In this document: positions 28,016 to 38,452 of the stretch, piece after piece | Layout: every line of letters begins with the position of its first letter | Numbering within the stretch: the stretch's first letter is position 1 | The notes under the pieces: generated by a model | Told to the model about the DNA's origin: nothing | Databases searched by the model: none | Seen by the model: the letters and a program-made list of their open reading frames with translations, nothing else | NCBI RefSeq assembly: GCF_964340395.1 | Contig: NC_135568.1 | Location: 18,182,776-18,246,775, forward strand | Reading direction: 5' to 3' | From: Glandiceps talaboti | Lineage: Eukaryota > Hemichordata > Enteropneusta > Spengelidae | DNA: 64,000 bases | Position numbers and translations under genes: made by a program

Positions 28016-31000
28016 ATTAAATGTATGGTAGGTAAATGAAGTGCACATTTTTGCAAACTACAAGACGTAAACGACTGCTCCTGAGGTCTGAATGTTCAGA
28101 CCTATTTTGGGGTTTAATTTGGTTCAAATCATGAGCCTCAAATTTCACCCCTCCCCCATTCCTCCCCACCGTTAATTCTGACCCCAGCCTAACTTTCTAT
28201 AATGCTGCATGTGGAGTCCAATTCAATATACAACTGGCTTTTGGTTTGAATGGATGTACACTTGTTTGGAAATGACCCATGGTAATCTTCGAATGGTCAC
28301 AGTTTTACGAATTCGAACTGTTTCCTGGTTGGCTGTTTTGGTGTTGGATTGAAATTTCTACGTACAGTGGCCCGGTCAACCGTTGCTGTGTTCAGTTGGA
28401 CATGTTATACTTCCATGACCTGAGCAAGGGTTAACTTATTGCTAAATTCCCATCTGAGACAATTTTGAACAGCTCACAATGATTGAAGAATTGAAGGCTA
28501 GACGTTATTTGTTTGACTTTACGTTTATTTTTTGTATATTTTTGAGATTTCACATTAAATCCCACAAATTCTGGGTCGTTCCTTTCACTGGTCACTAGGC
28601 AACCCTTCTGCTCGCCCTCTAGTGGTAAACTTAGCAACTGAGCGCCTGTGTGGTTCAAAGCATCGCCGCGTAGACTAACTTAAGTGGTGGGGGGGGGGTT
28701 TACCTATCACAGTATACGACTTGACACGAGTACGATAGAGTGTGACCCCGCTACACTACTAGTGTATATCTTCCATTTTTTTTCAACGAACCCTGTTTCT
28801 CAGAATATGTTCCAAATTTGTTGTGAAGCTGTAAAACCATCATGTCAAACTGCCCAAACAATAACAAAAACGTGCGGTTGTGAAATTATGTTCGTGTGAA
28901 GCTGGCAGGCCGGTTCGACTACTTCAGCATTTGCAAACGGTATTTTTCGATGGTTTATTTTCAGAAAAATATCAAGTATTAAATTTAATTCACATTTATA
29001 TATGAATATTTACGGTAAGGGTTGACCCGGTCACTAAATGACTGTGGCGTAGTCTATACAAGATAATTATTCATGCAACGTGTAGATAATAGGAAACAAA
29101 CCTATAGTGAGTATACAAAAGGATAAGCATACAAAATTCTACACAGCTAAAAGTAGATACTAGTAGATGATAAGGCGAACATGACAAAAAAAAATAGTAA
29201 GCAGGCCTAATTGTTAAAAGTAACACAAGTATAATGAATTACAACTACATAAACTCTTACCCCGCACGTTGGCTGAATCTAGTGACAATTGAGTGACCCT
29301 ACCTACGGCAAGGTGCCCGTTCTGAAAGTGTCTCGCATTGGGGTGTGTCTCGCCTTATAAATGCTCATTTGAATAATGAACAACACCAGGTCTGGATTCA
29401 ACTGACCAATCAAAAGAGAGCGAGAGAGAGGAATCAAGGCGAACACTGCCAATCCCCACCCCCCCCACCCCGATTAATGTGTGTACGGCAACGTCAAATA
29501 CTGGCGTCTAAACTGTCTTATTTTCAAGATGGCTAGTTTGTATTTCAGAGTACTAGTTGGGTATTCAAATCAATCTAAGACGTTCCAACACCGTGGCGTA
29601 TCAACACCGGAGTCAAGCAAATTTGCGACTATTTCATCTGTAAATCTGCATTCTTTTTTTTTTAGCAAATAAAGTTCTGACTGACAACAGTATTTTCTAA
29701 GTAACTTTGCACGCTGCAATTATTGGCAATAGTTGAAAGCTTTGATAGTTTTTTTATATAAATTTTTATCAAAGCACCAGTGAATCACTTTTAAATGTGT
29801 GTACCTCAAAGCTCATTGACACGTTAACAAAGGACAGGTGCAGTACACCATGTGTCTTTGTTTAGTGGACCTGTACTATTCCTGAGATAAAGTATAAAAC
29901 AATTCTATGTGAGCGATGATGAACATGTCTGCTTACAAATACTTCATTCAGTATGGAAAAAATGAGATTCTCTGGTCTTTTTATTGTATTCCTGACAATT
30001 ACACAGGAATTAGTACCAGTAATCATTGCTAACGTGTGATTGGTAGTATTTATAGCTTACTTCACTTGCAAGAAATTATGACATGATTTATTTGTATTGT
30101 ACATCTGACATAAAATGAAATATGAATAATGACAACTGTCCTAGACTCTCAAGACCTCACTATAATATCATGGCTGAACTCATAGATCATGAATACACAA
30201 AAAAGTATGAATGATCTTGATAGCGCATCACCAGGTTCTGTGGTCACAATACTATATATTTGTTTAAAGGACACATCAAGTAGCCATTGGGAATAGAAAT
30301 AAAATAGTCGCCACTCGCAGCAGCTTTCCATTATGAAATATGATATAAAAATCAATGAGTTAGGCTGATTACATTCAACCAAATATTGATGCAACATGGA
30401 CACTAAAATAACACGTTGGGTTGAGTTTAGATACAGAGAACAATTACAATCTCTGTTTGTGTTGATTGCATTATAAACTTAAATTGCTCTTTCTTTTCTA
30501 TACTATTGAAATCAAGCAGGGGCACTTGAGTTTGATGTGACATGACATGTTTTTTTTTATATCAATATCTATGTACATTATTGATGTGCTCCTGGTTGTT
30601 AGGGGTTAGCATAAGTGTACATAAAAAGTTCTATAGATGTAAATCAAATTTATCGTACAGACATGTATACATCATTACATGGACATTGCAATAATTTGTC
30701 CATAGCAATTGACACAGGCTTTTAATAACGAAATACATTTATCACTTGCGACGCAAATGTTTTGTTTAAGTATTGCCGAACATCGCGATTTCTCAATTCA
30801 ACTCGGAATGTTACTGTACCAACAAACATAGAAAAGGGGCTATTCTTTTTAGAACATGTAAAACAAATTTCAATTATCGACAATGTAAATGTCAAAACCG
30901 TACTTCCACAACCCGGAAATTCAACTGCACTACAAGTATGTCATCAGTGGTCCGTGTCTCGTACCGTTCAAGGGGTACGACACAGTGATGCATCGATACT

Positions 31001-31785
31001 GGTTACAATGTTACGATAATCGTGCTAAGAGACCTACTATTACTATTACCATATTGCAATGAATGGCTAGGCTATGTCGCTGATATGACATCGACAGGAG
31101 TACGGTAGCAATATACATATACACAAGATCAAAACAAACATGGCGGCGCCCAGTGAGCTGTATACGTAGGTTCTGTGGGTGAAAGTCATAGACCCTATAC
31201 GTGTAGGGTCTATGGCGAAGTATATCATGGAACAATAGTTTGTAGTGACTGTCTGGGTTAGCGAGAATTTTGATTCAACAGCGTGGCAAAAGATCACAGT
31301 CACTTGTGAACCCATATTGCATTCCAGGATGGTGATATTCTAGTCAAGGATGATCACAATACAAATTTTGACGTTTATATATGTATTTACGAGAGTCAAA
31401 AATACCGTTACGGGTCACTGTTTCAGTTTCTCTTATCTAGAACAGTACAAAACTACAATATCAGTTTTACCTCAATTGTAAATAATCGTCTAATGCGAAA
31501 AAATAACATTCAAGCATCAACATGACTTTCACATAAAATATAACACTAAGTTGTCACTTATCTATCATGTCAATTATCGGAGGCGGAGTTACTCTGGGCA
31601 TTTCCTGTACTTTTCCATGGCTTTTGATACTATTAATCATTAGATTATTCTTTCTAAAATGTTCCATTATGGCATTAGGGGGTTAACTTTGCAATTGCTC
31701 ACTGATTACTTATATATGTATAGACATTAATATATCCATGCTAGTAGCAAAATATTACCAACCCAAGTCATTAAATGTATAGTAC
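28016..31785. other. Intergenic stretch without recognisable gene
   Basis: Unique AT-rich sequence follows the satellite. Short open frames are present but show no recognisable domain and no convincing exon signals. It holds small palindromes (28,085-28,102, and 31,187-31,214 with 11-bp arms) and a CTCF-like motif near 28,617. I see no RNA gene. Confidence 0.5.
28608..28626 (-). promoter_or_regulatory. CTCF-like binding motif near satellite edge
   Basis: On the minus strand the sequence reads ACCACTAGAGGGCGAGCAG, which fits the known CTCF core (CCA-C/G-C/T-AG-G/A-GGGC). It lies about 600 bp outside the satellite end, where a chromatin boundary would be plausible. Binding is inferred from motif match only, and a single match can occur by chance. 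Confidence 0.5.
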
Positions 31786-32600
31786 GTACCACAGGGTTCT
31801 CGTTTGGGTCACATTCTATTTTTGTTATTTATCAGCGATATTGCTACCTCATCTACTTTTCTTTTTTCAAACTCAACTGATGCAATGCAAATAAGCTTAC
31901 CATTAATCATTTGAAAACAAACTACAATGTATTTGAAAGTAATAAGAGAAAAATCTTCCTTGAAGCTTCTCTCTTCACATTTGGAATAGAGTTATTGATG
32001 TCAAAGTGGGGTAAGAACTTTTACTGGTGTTATTGAAATAAACACCTCAATTGGTGAAAGCATATTCAGAGGGTAAACTCCTCTGTCAGAAGGGTTGGTA
32101 TGTTCTTCAAACTATGACATTTTGTACCTAAACATACTCTTAATTTGATATACAAATCTTTTATTTAATCACGCATTACCTATATATGGTGTTGAAATGT
32201 GGGGATGTACATATTCATCACATCTGACATGTATTCACAAGTCTCAAAAATGACAGTTGTATCTCTGCACATTCCAACCATTTATTTAGTGGACTTCAAA
32301 TTATTGATATATTTAAAGTATGCAAACCTCAAGTTTGCACTTTGATAACTTATTAAACAAATTACCTCAGTACCTTACAGACTATTGTACTCCACCCGTT
32401 CATGATTTAGTACTAGGTTCAATGTTTGGGCAAATCTGATTCTACCTAAGGTAAATATGTCCATAGGCAAACTTGTAATAAATTACACAGGCAGAGCTTT
32501 AATGTTTGGAACAATCTACCACCTGGAATCAGATCACAATCACCTAGATGTTTATTTCATTATTGTCTAAAACATGTATACTATATCCATTAGTTGTACT
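31786..32600 (+). pseudogene. Decayed LINE (non-LTR) reverse transcriptase fragment
   Basis: From 31,786 the plus strand reads VPQGSRLGHILFLLFISDIA, the palm motif of non-LTR retrotransposon reverse transcriptases. The expected catalytic ADD region follows as a corrupted STDAMQ. Further on, at about 32,172-32,214, ALPIYGVEMWGCT matches the thumb-proximal LPxxxYGxExWG block, and at about 32,498-32,545 FNVWNNLPPGIRSQSP matches the C-terminal WNxLPxxIR block. Many stops and frame changes separate these blocks, so the copy is dead. The family is CR1/L2/Jockey-like by motif style, but I cannot fix the clade. Confidence 0.5.
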
Positions 32601-32749
32601 TCTTTTGTACCTAAATATTGATTTTACATTTGCATTATGCTATTTTTCTGACTCCAATTACCTAATAACTAACTTTGGTTTACTTTATAGTATAAACTGT
32701 AATTTTCTTCCTGTATAGTATAATGTAGTAATGAAAGTAATATGTATCA

Positions 32750-32752
<3 letters not shown>

Positions 32753-32785
<33 letters not shown>
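32753..32785. repeat. (AT)n microsatellite
   Basis: Uninterrupted AT dinucleotide tract of about 33 bp. Confidence 0.5.
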
Positions 32786-32788
<3 letters not shown>

Positions 32789-32799
32789 TATATATAATT

Positions 32800-32880
32800 T
32801 GCATTGCATCAGTTGAGTTTGAAAAATGAAAGGTAGATGAGAAAGCAATATCGTTGATAAATAACAAAAAACTATTACGC
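32800..32880 (-). pseudogene. Inverted partial copy of the LINE RT block
   Basis: Minus-strand translation gives FLLFINDIAFSSTFHFSNST followed by DAMQI, almost the same as the plus-strand LINE segment at about 31,826-31,895, including the unusual DAMQ. It is therefore a second, inverted copy of about 75 bp lying about 900 bp away, next to an AT microsatellite. Confidence 0.5.
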
Positions 32881-32930
32881 TCTGCCACTGCGGTATAGAG
32901 CACTGTCTTAGCAGATTGATACTCACCGAG

Positions 32931-32931
<1 letters not shown>

Positions 32932-32975
<44 letters not shown>
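32932..32975. repeat. (AT)n microsatellite
   Basis: AT dinucleotide tract of about 44 bp, directly after a short segment (about 32,891-32,920) that recurs at about 37,755-37,784. Confidence 0.5.
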
Positions 32976-32977
<2 letters not shown>

Positions 32978-32978
32978 A

Positions 32979-33330
32979 ATATTGACTCACTTCTGCCTTG
33001 AGATTGGAAATCGCATCCATCTTGGGTCCTGGTATCCATCTTGGGTTTACAATCTGAAAGTGAATTAATCAAACAATAATTTAAAAATTTGCTTTTTCAT
33101 TGCATTCATTGATATTGAAATATCTTCTAATTTTGCTACATACTGGAGACATGATAGCTTAAGAAAAGTTTCTAATGTTCCAATGTGTATACTGATTAAC
33201 ATTGAGTAAAATGACTTTATAGGACAATTATTAACTCACGTCTGACTTGCGATTGGTAATCACATCCATCCATCTCTTGTCTTCTTATCCAGCTCCATTA
33301 TTGTGCCCACCTGGTTGGTTTTTACTTTTT
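32979..33330. repeat. Two diverged relatives of the satellite unit
   Basis: Two segments about 250 bp apart (near 32,983 and 33,234) share ACTCAC-TCTG-CTTG-GATTGG-AATC-CATCCATC. The first continues with CATCTTGGGT and then TCTGAAAGTGAATTAATCAA, which resembles the satellite's CCTGAAAGGAATGAATCAAA. The order of blocks (CACTTCTG, GATTGG, CATCTTGGGT, CTGAAAG-AATCAAACA) is the same as in the satellite monomer. They are probably degenerate outlying units or the ancestral family; divergence makes this moderate confidence. Confidence 0.5.
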
Positions 33331-34657
33331 CTTTGCTAAATTACTTATTTGTCATCGTGAGCATGTATAATGATAGAGATCTATGACACTAATACCATTT
33401 CAAAAGACAATTTGACATGCATTAACGAGGAGAAATTTAAATATTAGCGAATTAATTAAAGTTGTTGGTGCTTACATGTGCGAAGTGCAAGATAGAAAGT
33501 GCCGGCCATTCAATTTATTTTAGCTTCTTTTTGAACTGGTAGTGGCAAAATAGAACGCTGTCATTAATTTTGTTCACGTAACTATGTAGTCATGTAATTT
33601 TTATCCCAAATTTTCAACTATTCGATCCAATACTTTTTTACTACTCTTGGGCAATGGAAATGGCTAAACTCTTGTCCATTGCCCCGAAACCCCAACCCGT
33701 ACAAGAGAAAACAAATGGCATGGTGTCAACAACGAAGTAATTATAATCTATCCTAGCATGGTGTCAGTTATCAAAACCAAACAGTTGGGCACAACTTTGG
33801 TCACCCTCCGTCTTCGCAAGTCGCATCTATATCTTCCATCGAGCCTCCGCAATTCACACACCAGAGAGATAGCCATTTTGAACTTGGGCTGTCGTCGTAG
33901 CTTGGCCCCTAGACCGATTTACAAGTATTTGAATAGGCATTGAGAACCAATCAAAATAAAGAGCAACAACGAATCCCTAATCCATCACCTGTGATTTTAA
34001 GTTTTGGCGGGAAACTCTTGATGTCAGTATTAACACATGTTATATTGAGTGACAGCCAATCAGCGTCTTCAGTCAGAAATTTACTCAGTTGTTCGCTCTG
34101 TGGGTATTGACAAGTGGTGTTAACAACAAGCTTACAAAACATACCCTTGGGTACACACCATATGCAAATCAATTGTTTCTCGGTAAATGCAAATAGTCGG
34201 AAAACAGTGCAAGATTTGTGAAAACGCTCTGAACACAAAAGTCAGGATGAGTCACCCCGTTTGAATAACATACCTTAGTTATAAAATGGAATGTCAGAGC
34301 CCAACAAATAAATGAAATAGGACGACTTCACATTACACACAGCCGACAATTAAAACATTAAGTCTAAGAGGGACAAAAGTATCACGGGGGTTACATATCT
34401 ATTTTCTTAATTCCACCACCACTTGTAATCGACAAACGAAGGATAAAGAGTGTTGAACTTAAGACTGTAGGGATTTGTGATTGGAAACGACTGCCACCGA
34501 AAACACTTTTTTGCATATATTTGGTTGGATTTTGGCAGTTTGTCACAAGACTACAAAGTATTCTACCAGGTTAAGGTTGTACTTACGTATGCATTGGTTT
34601 ACTCCTATACTTTTACTTATGTGTTTTTTAGCACAACTGAACCAATAAGAGGTTTAG
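33331..34657. other. Intergenic stretch, nothing recognised
   Basis: Unique AT-rich sequence with short chance open frames (for example near 33,758 and 33,951). I see no conserved domain, RNA gene or transposon terminus. Confidence 0.5.
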
Positions 34658-34705
34658 TGTCTGTCTGTCTGTCTGTCTGTCTGTCAGACAGACAGACAGA
34701 CAGAC

Positions 34706-34742
<37 letters not shown>

Positions 34743-34763
34743 TATACAGATAGATAGATAGAC

Positions 34764-34840
<77 letters not shown>
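34658..34840. repeat. (GTCT)n/(GACA)n palindrome and (GATA)n tract
   Basis: GTCT repeats run to 34,684 and switch to GACA repeats, making a perfect tetranucleotide inverted repeat. GATA repeats follow to 34,840, immediately upstream of the Penelope-like fragment. Confidence 0.5.
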
Positions 34841-34868
34841 TTATTACATCTATTTATACTAAACCTAC

Positions 34869-35760
34869 TGATTCACATTCATATTTGCAGTATGGTTCAT
34901 CACATCTTAATAAGTGTAAAGATTCCATTCCCTGTTCACAATTACTTTGTTTACGTCGTATTTGTAGTAGTGATTTGGATTTCAGAAAAGGGTCTGCTGA
35001 ATTTTGCACGTACATTTGTACTTCCATCAACGTGGTTATCCTATGTCTGTTACTAACGCGGCTTTACATAAAGTATCATCTTTGTCTAGGGAAGCTTGTA
35101 TCAAATCACATGAGCAGAAGAGTAACAACGATCGTCCCATACTAGCTCTTACATACCATCCCTTTTCCACTAGAGTTAAAACATTATATACAAGCATTTT
35201 AATATCTTACGTTCTAATTGGGTTACCAATTCATTATTTCCTGAAGTACCTTTAACAGCTTGGCGTCGTGATACCAGTCTTAGAGATATGGTGGTACGTA
35301 CAGAACAACGTGAATTGGAAGTTAATGCTGGTTCATTTCCATGCGATCGTACTCGATGTGGTACATGTCGTTTCGTTATTAATACTAAACATGTTTTTGG
35401 CCCTAAGAACAGTGTGCCTGTTACAAGTAGATTTACTTGTATTAGTACTAATGTAGTGTATTGCATTACATGTCAAAAATGTAGTTTTTTATATATAGGT
35501 TCGACTGTACGTCGTCTTGGTGATCGTTTCGTGGAACATCTCCGCCTGACCAGACAAAAGTTTCATAACTATCTCATATCTATGCATTTTATTACCAACG
35601 ATCACAGACACACGGTGTATCAGATATGTCCATTTTAGGAATTTGTAAGGTTTCTGGTGATGAGAAAGCATTGAGGTTAAAGGAAGAAGAAATCATTTTC
35701 CGTCTTGGAACGCTGGAACCCCTTGGAATTAATAGATTATTCTCGTCATTCCCAATCTAA
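34869..35760 (+). pseudogene. Penelope-like retroelement, 3' part (RT end + GIY-YIG), frameshifted
   Basis: The plus strand encodes, in order: SSHLNKCKDSIPCSQLLCLR then RRIC (post-catalytic RT region typical of Penelope-like elements); HQRGYP...SLSREA in a second frame; TAWRRDTSLRDMVVR; a Cys cluster CDRTRCGTC; and the GIY-YIG-type motif FLYIGSTVRRLGDRFVEHL in a third frame. The tail LRLKEEEIIFRLGTLEPLGI, ending at a stop at 35,760, is again in another frame. At least three frameshifts make it inactive. The order RT then GIY-YIG endonuclease is diagnostic of Penelope-like elements, which use the nuclease for target nicking. The RT core, including the catalytic Asp residues, is absent on the 5' side, where a GATA tract begins instead. 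Confidence 0.5.
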
Positions 35761-36020
35761 TCAATCAGGGTATTTTTTTAAATTTCAGGCGTATTTTATT
35801 GGGTTCTATTTGGTTCGTGTGAATATTAGAACTTTTCCCACGTATAACCGTTTATATACCACGCGCGGTTTTGTTCCATTATATTCAGAAATGTTCAGGT
35901 TTTAACCTAACATTTCTGTATCTTGCCGATTATTCCTTTGAAAAAGAACATTTATTCGAAACGTCGGATTTAACAGCTATTTATACGGACTGATTTATTA
36001 GTTCTATATGCATTTCTAGA
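35761..36020 (+). other. Probable 3' untranslated region of the Penelope-like element
   Basis: AT-rich sequence after the last stop includes AACATTTATTCGAAACGTCG near 35,948-35,967. A GAAACGTC motif is common in the 3' regions of Penelope-like elements, as I recall. The unique sequence ends where the next GATA/GACA tract starts, so the whole fragment sits between two tetranucleotide tracts of the same type. Confidence 0.5.
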
Positions 36021-36053
36021 AAGATAGATAGACGGACGGACGGACGGACGGGC

Positions 36054-36152
<99 letters not shown>

Positions 36153-36165
36153 TAGATAGACAGAC

Positions 36166-36257
<92 letters not shown>

Positions 36258-36350
36258 GGAAGATGGATGGATGGATGGGTGAATGGATGGATGGACGGGT
36301 GAATGGATGGATGGACGGATGGCTATGGAAGGATGAAGGATGGATGGATG
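36021..36350. repeat. (GACA)n/(GATA)n/(GGAT)n microsatellite block
   Basis: GACG/GACA repeats turn into GATA repeats (to about 36,256) and then into GGAT-rich repeats with interruptions. Confidence 0.5.
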
Positions 36351-36595
36351 AACAGACCGTTTATTGGATTATTCATCTCTTTAACATTTAAAGTTTATTT
36401 ATTTATTTATTTATTCATTCATTCATTCATTCATTCATTCATTCATTCATTCATTCATTTATTCATTTAAGTATTTATTTATTTAATATAAATTGTTGTA
36501 TGTGTTGAATAATCCAATAAACAGTCTGTTAATCCCTCCGTCCTTCCATCCATCCATAGCCATCCGTCCATCTATACATCCACCCATCCATTCAT
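36290..36595. repeat. Long imperfect inverted repeat around an ATTT/ATTC tract
   Basis: The arm at about 36,290-36,376 (GACGGATGGCTATGG ... GTTTATTGGATTATTCA) is the reverse complement, with mismatches, of the arm at about 36,507-36,595. The arms include unique sequence (CAGTTTATTGGATTATTC type) as well as GGAT repeat. The spacer is TTTA/ATTC repeat at about 36,394-36,485. Confidence 0.5.
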
Positions 36596-36964
36596 TCTCC
36601 CTCTCTAGGGCTGTTGTTATTTTTCTTTTCAGTGGCCAACTGTACTCCGGCCCTAGCAGTTTAAATGAAACGGACTGTCTCTACATTTATCTCGATATAC
36701 TCCATATGTTTTCATGACGACATTGGTTGTGAAACGTTTCTATGGCGATATTGGTTGAGTAATGTTTCCATGACAACATTGGCTGTTACGTTTCCACAAA
36801 ACCTTTGATGTGCAATCACCTCCGCGACATCTCGTGTTTTTAGTGAATTATCAAATTATTATATGCGACTGTCATATTTTGCTAAAATAAAGTATCTGAT
36901 CATATTATGTCAAAATTAATAGTGCATTGAGTTATACATTGTGTGTAGGTGATCTTATTTGATA

Positions 36965-36968
<4 letters not shown>

Positions 36969-37051
<83 letters not shown>
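36969..37051. repeat. (AT)n microsatellite
   Basis: AT dinucleotide tract of about 83 bp. Open frames through it (repeating Ile-Tyr) are artefacts. Confidence 0.5.
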
Positions 37052-37053
<2 letters not shown>

Positions 37054-37057
37054 TCTA

Positions 37058-37152
37058 GGACAATTGCCCCCGGACAATTGCCCCCGAAGGACAATTGCCC
37101 CCCGGACAACTGCCCTCGAAGGACAACTGCCCCCCGGACTACTGCCCCCGAA
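37058..37152. repeat. GGACAATTGCCCCCGAA minisatellite
   Basis: Five to six units built on GGACAATTGCCCCC, with or without GAA, directly follow the AT tract. The core contains CAATTG, so units are partly self-complementary. Confidence 0.5.
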
Positions 37153-37334
37153 CGAAAAAAAAAAGCTAGTATTGCAGATGAACGGGTTTGTCATTCATTA
37201 AAAAGTCACCGTCGGCAACTTACCGTTTAGCGTTTAGTAACACCCGTGAATGTTTACCTATTAACCATTAATGTGAGCGGTCAGACTTGCTTGATTAGCA
37301 AAGCTATTTTCTGACTCCCATTACCTGTATAAAT

Positions 37335-37451
<117 letters not shown>

Positions 37452-37855
37452 TTTTCAAGTGATCTGAAATTATTTCTTGTACAGGTAATAAAAATCAATC
37501 AATCAATTTATTTATACTCACATTAACAAGTTCTACTCTATTGTCATCTGTGATAATTGTTACGACATTATAAAAGTTTAACTTACCGTGGTAATTCACA
37601 CACTTTTTTTATTTTTCACACCTAAATGATATATATTGCCAGTCACCAACATAGTCATAGTGTTCTGTATCATCTTGTCAGAGAGGTAAAAACAAATTGA
37701 TTTATGATGGCCATGTCTATATGAAACAGAAAGATTTAGCAAACCGGTATAGACTGTGGTATAGAGCACTGTCTTAGCAGATTGATCTTTTACCTCCCTG
37801 TCTCCCCTAACAAATAATCACAATAAATAAGGAGATGGAAATTTGTCACACACGG

Positions 37856-38177
37856 ATTTCAGTGTTTGCTCTGCCGACCCATCATCAAAGACACAACTTT
37901 GATTTCAGTGTTTCCTCTGCCAACCCAACATCAAAGACACAACTTTGATTTCAGTGTTTCCTCTGCCAACCCATCATCAAAGACACAACTTTGATTTCAG
38001 TGTTTGCTCTGCCAACCCATCATCATCAAAGATACAACTTTGATTTCAGTGTTTCCTCTGCCTACCCATCATCAAAGATACAACTTTGATTTCAGTGTTT
38101 CCTCTGCCAACCCATCATCAAAGACACAACTTTGATTTCAGTGTTTCCTCTGCCAACCCAACATCAAAGATACAACA
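37856..38177. repeat. 46-bp minisatellite, about 7 units
   Basis: Units follow ATTTCAGTGTTTCCTCTGCC, then AACCCATCATCAAAGACACA and ACTTTG, with few differences and one extra CAT. Each unit carries the inverted pair ATCAAAG and CTTTGAT separated by 6 bp. No coding potential is recognised. Confidence 0.5.
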
Positions 38178-38312
38178 GTTCAGTGCCCCCTCCCTGCCAA
38201 AACACACAAATACACAAAAATTGCCAAGTTGATTATTACAGAATTCACATGACACGAGAGCAAAAAATGTCCATAGGTTCTTTGTACGACCACTTTGGTA
38301 AATATTTAAGCA

Positions 38313-38448
38313 ATAAACCACCCCCTGGGGATGGTATACCAAGAGGTTTTGACCAGTGAACGAAATATATGCACGAGCGATAGCGAGTGCATATATTGAG
38401 TTCACTGGTCAAAACCGAGTGGTATACCTTCCCCAGGGGGTGGTTTAT
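38313..38448. repeat. 136-bp hairpin-forming inverted repeat
   Basis: ATAAACCACCCCCTGGGG at the left end is matched in reverse complement by the right end CCCCAGGGGGTGGTTTAT. The inner parts GGTATACC, GGTTTTGACCAGTGAAC and TGCAC also pair, leaving a loop of about 12 nt near 38,375-38,386. This is probably a foldback or MITE-type element. Confidence 0.5.
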
Positions 38449-38452
38449 CGCT

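Noticed and set aside
7270-28016. Open frames of 60-70 codons in the satellite (for example 7,270; 9,763; 13,919; 15,997; 27,225)
   Set aside because: They start at TTG rather than ATG, recur only because the monomer recurs, and show no gene structure.
30149-31315. Several overlapping frames of 70-85 codons
   Set aside because: No recognisable domain, overlapping on both strands, no splice or start support.
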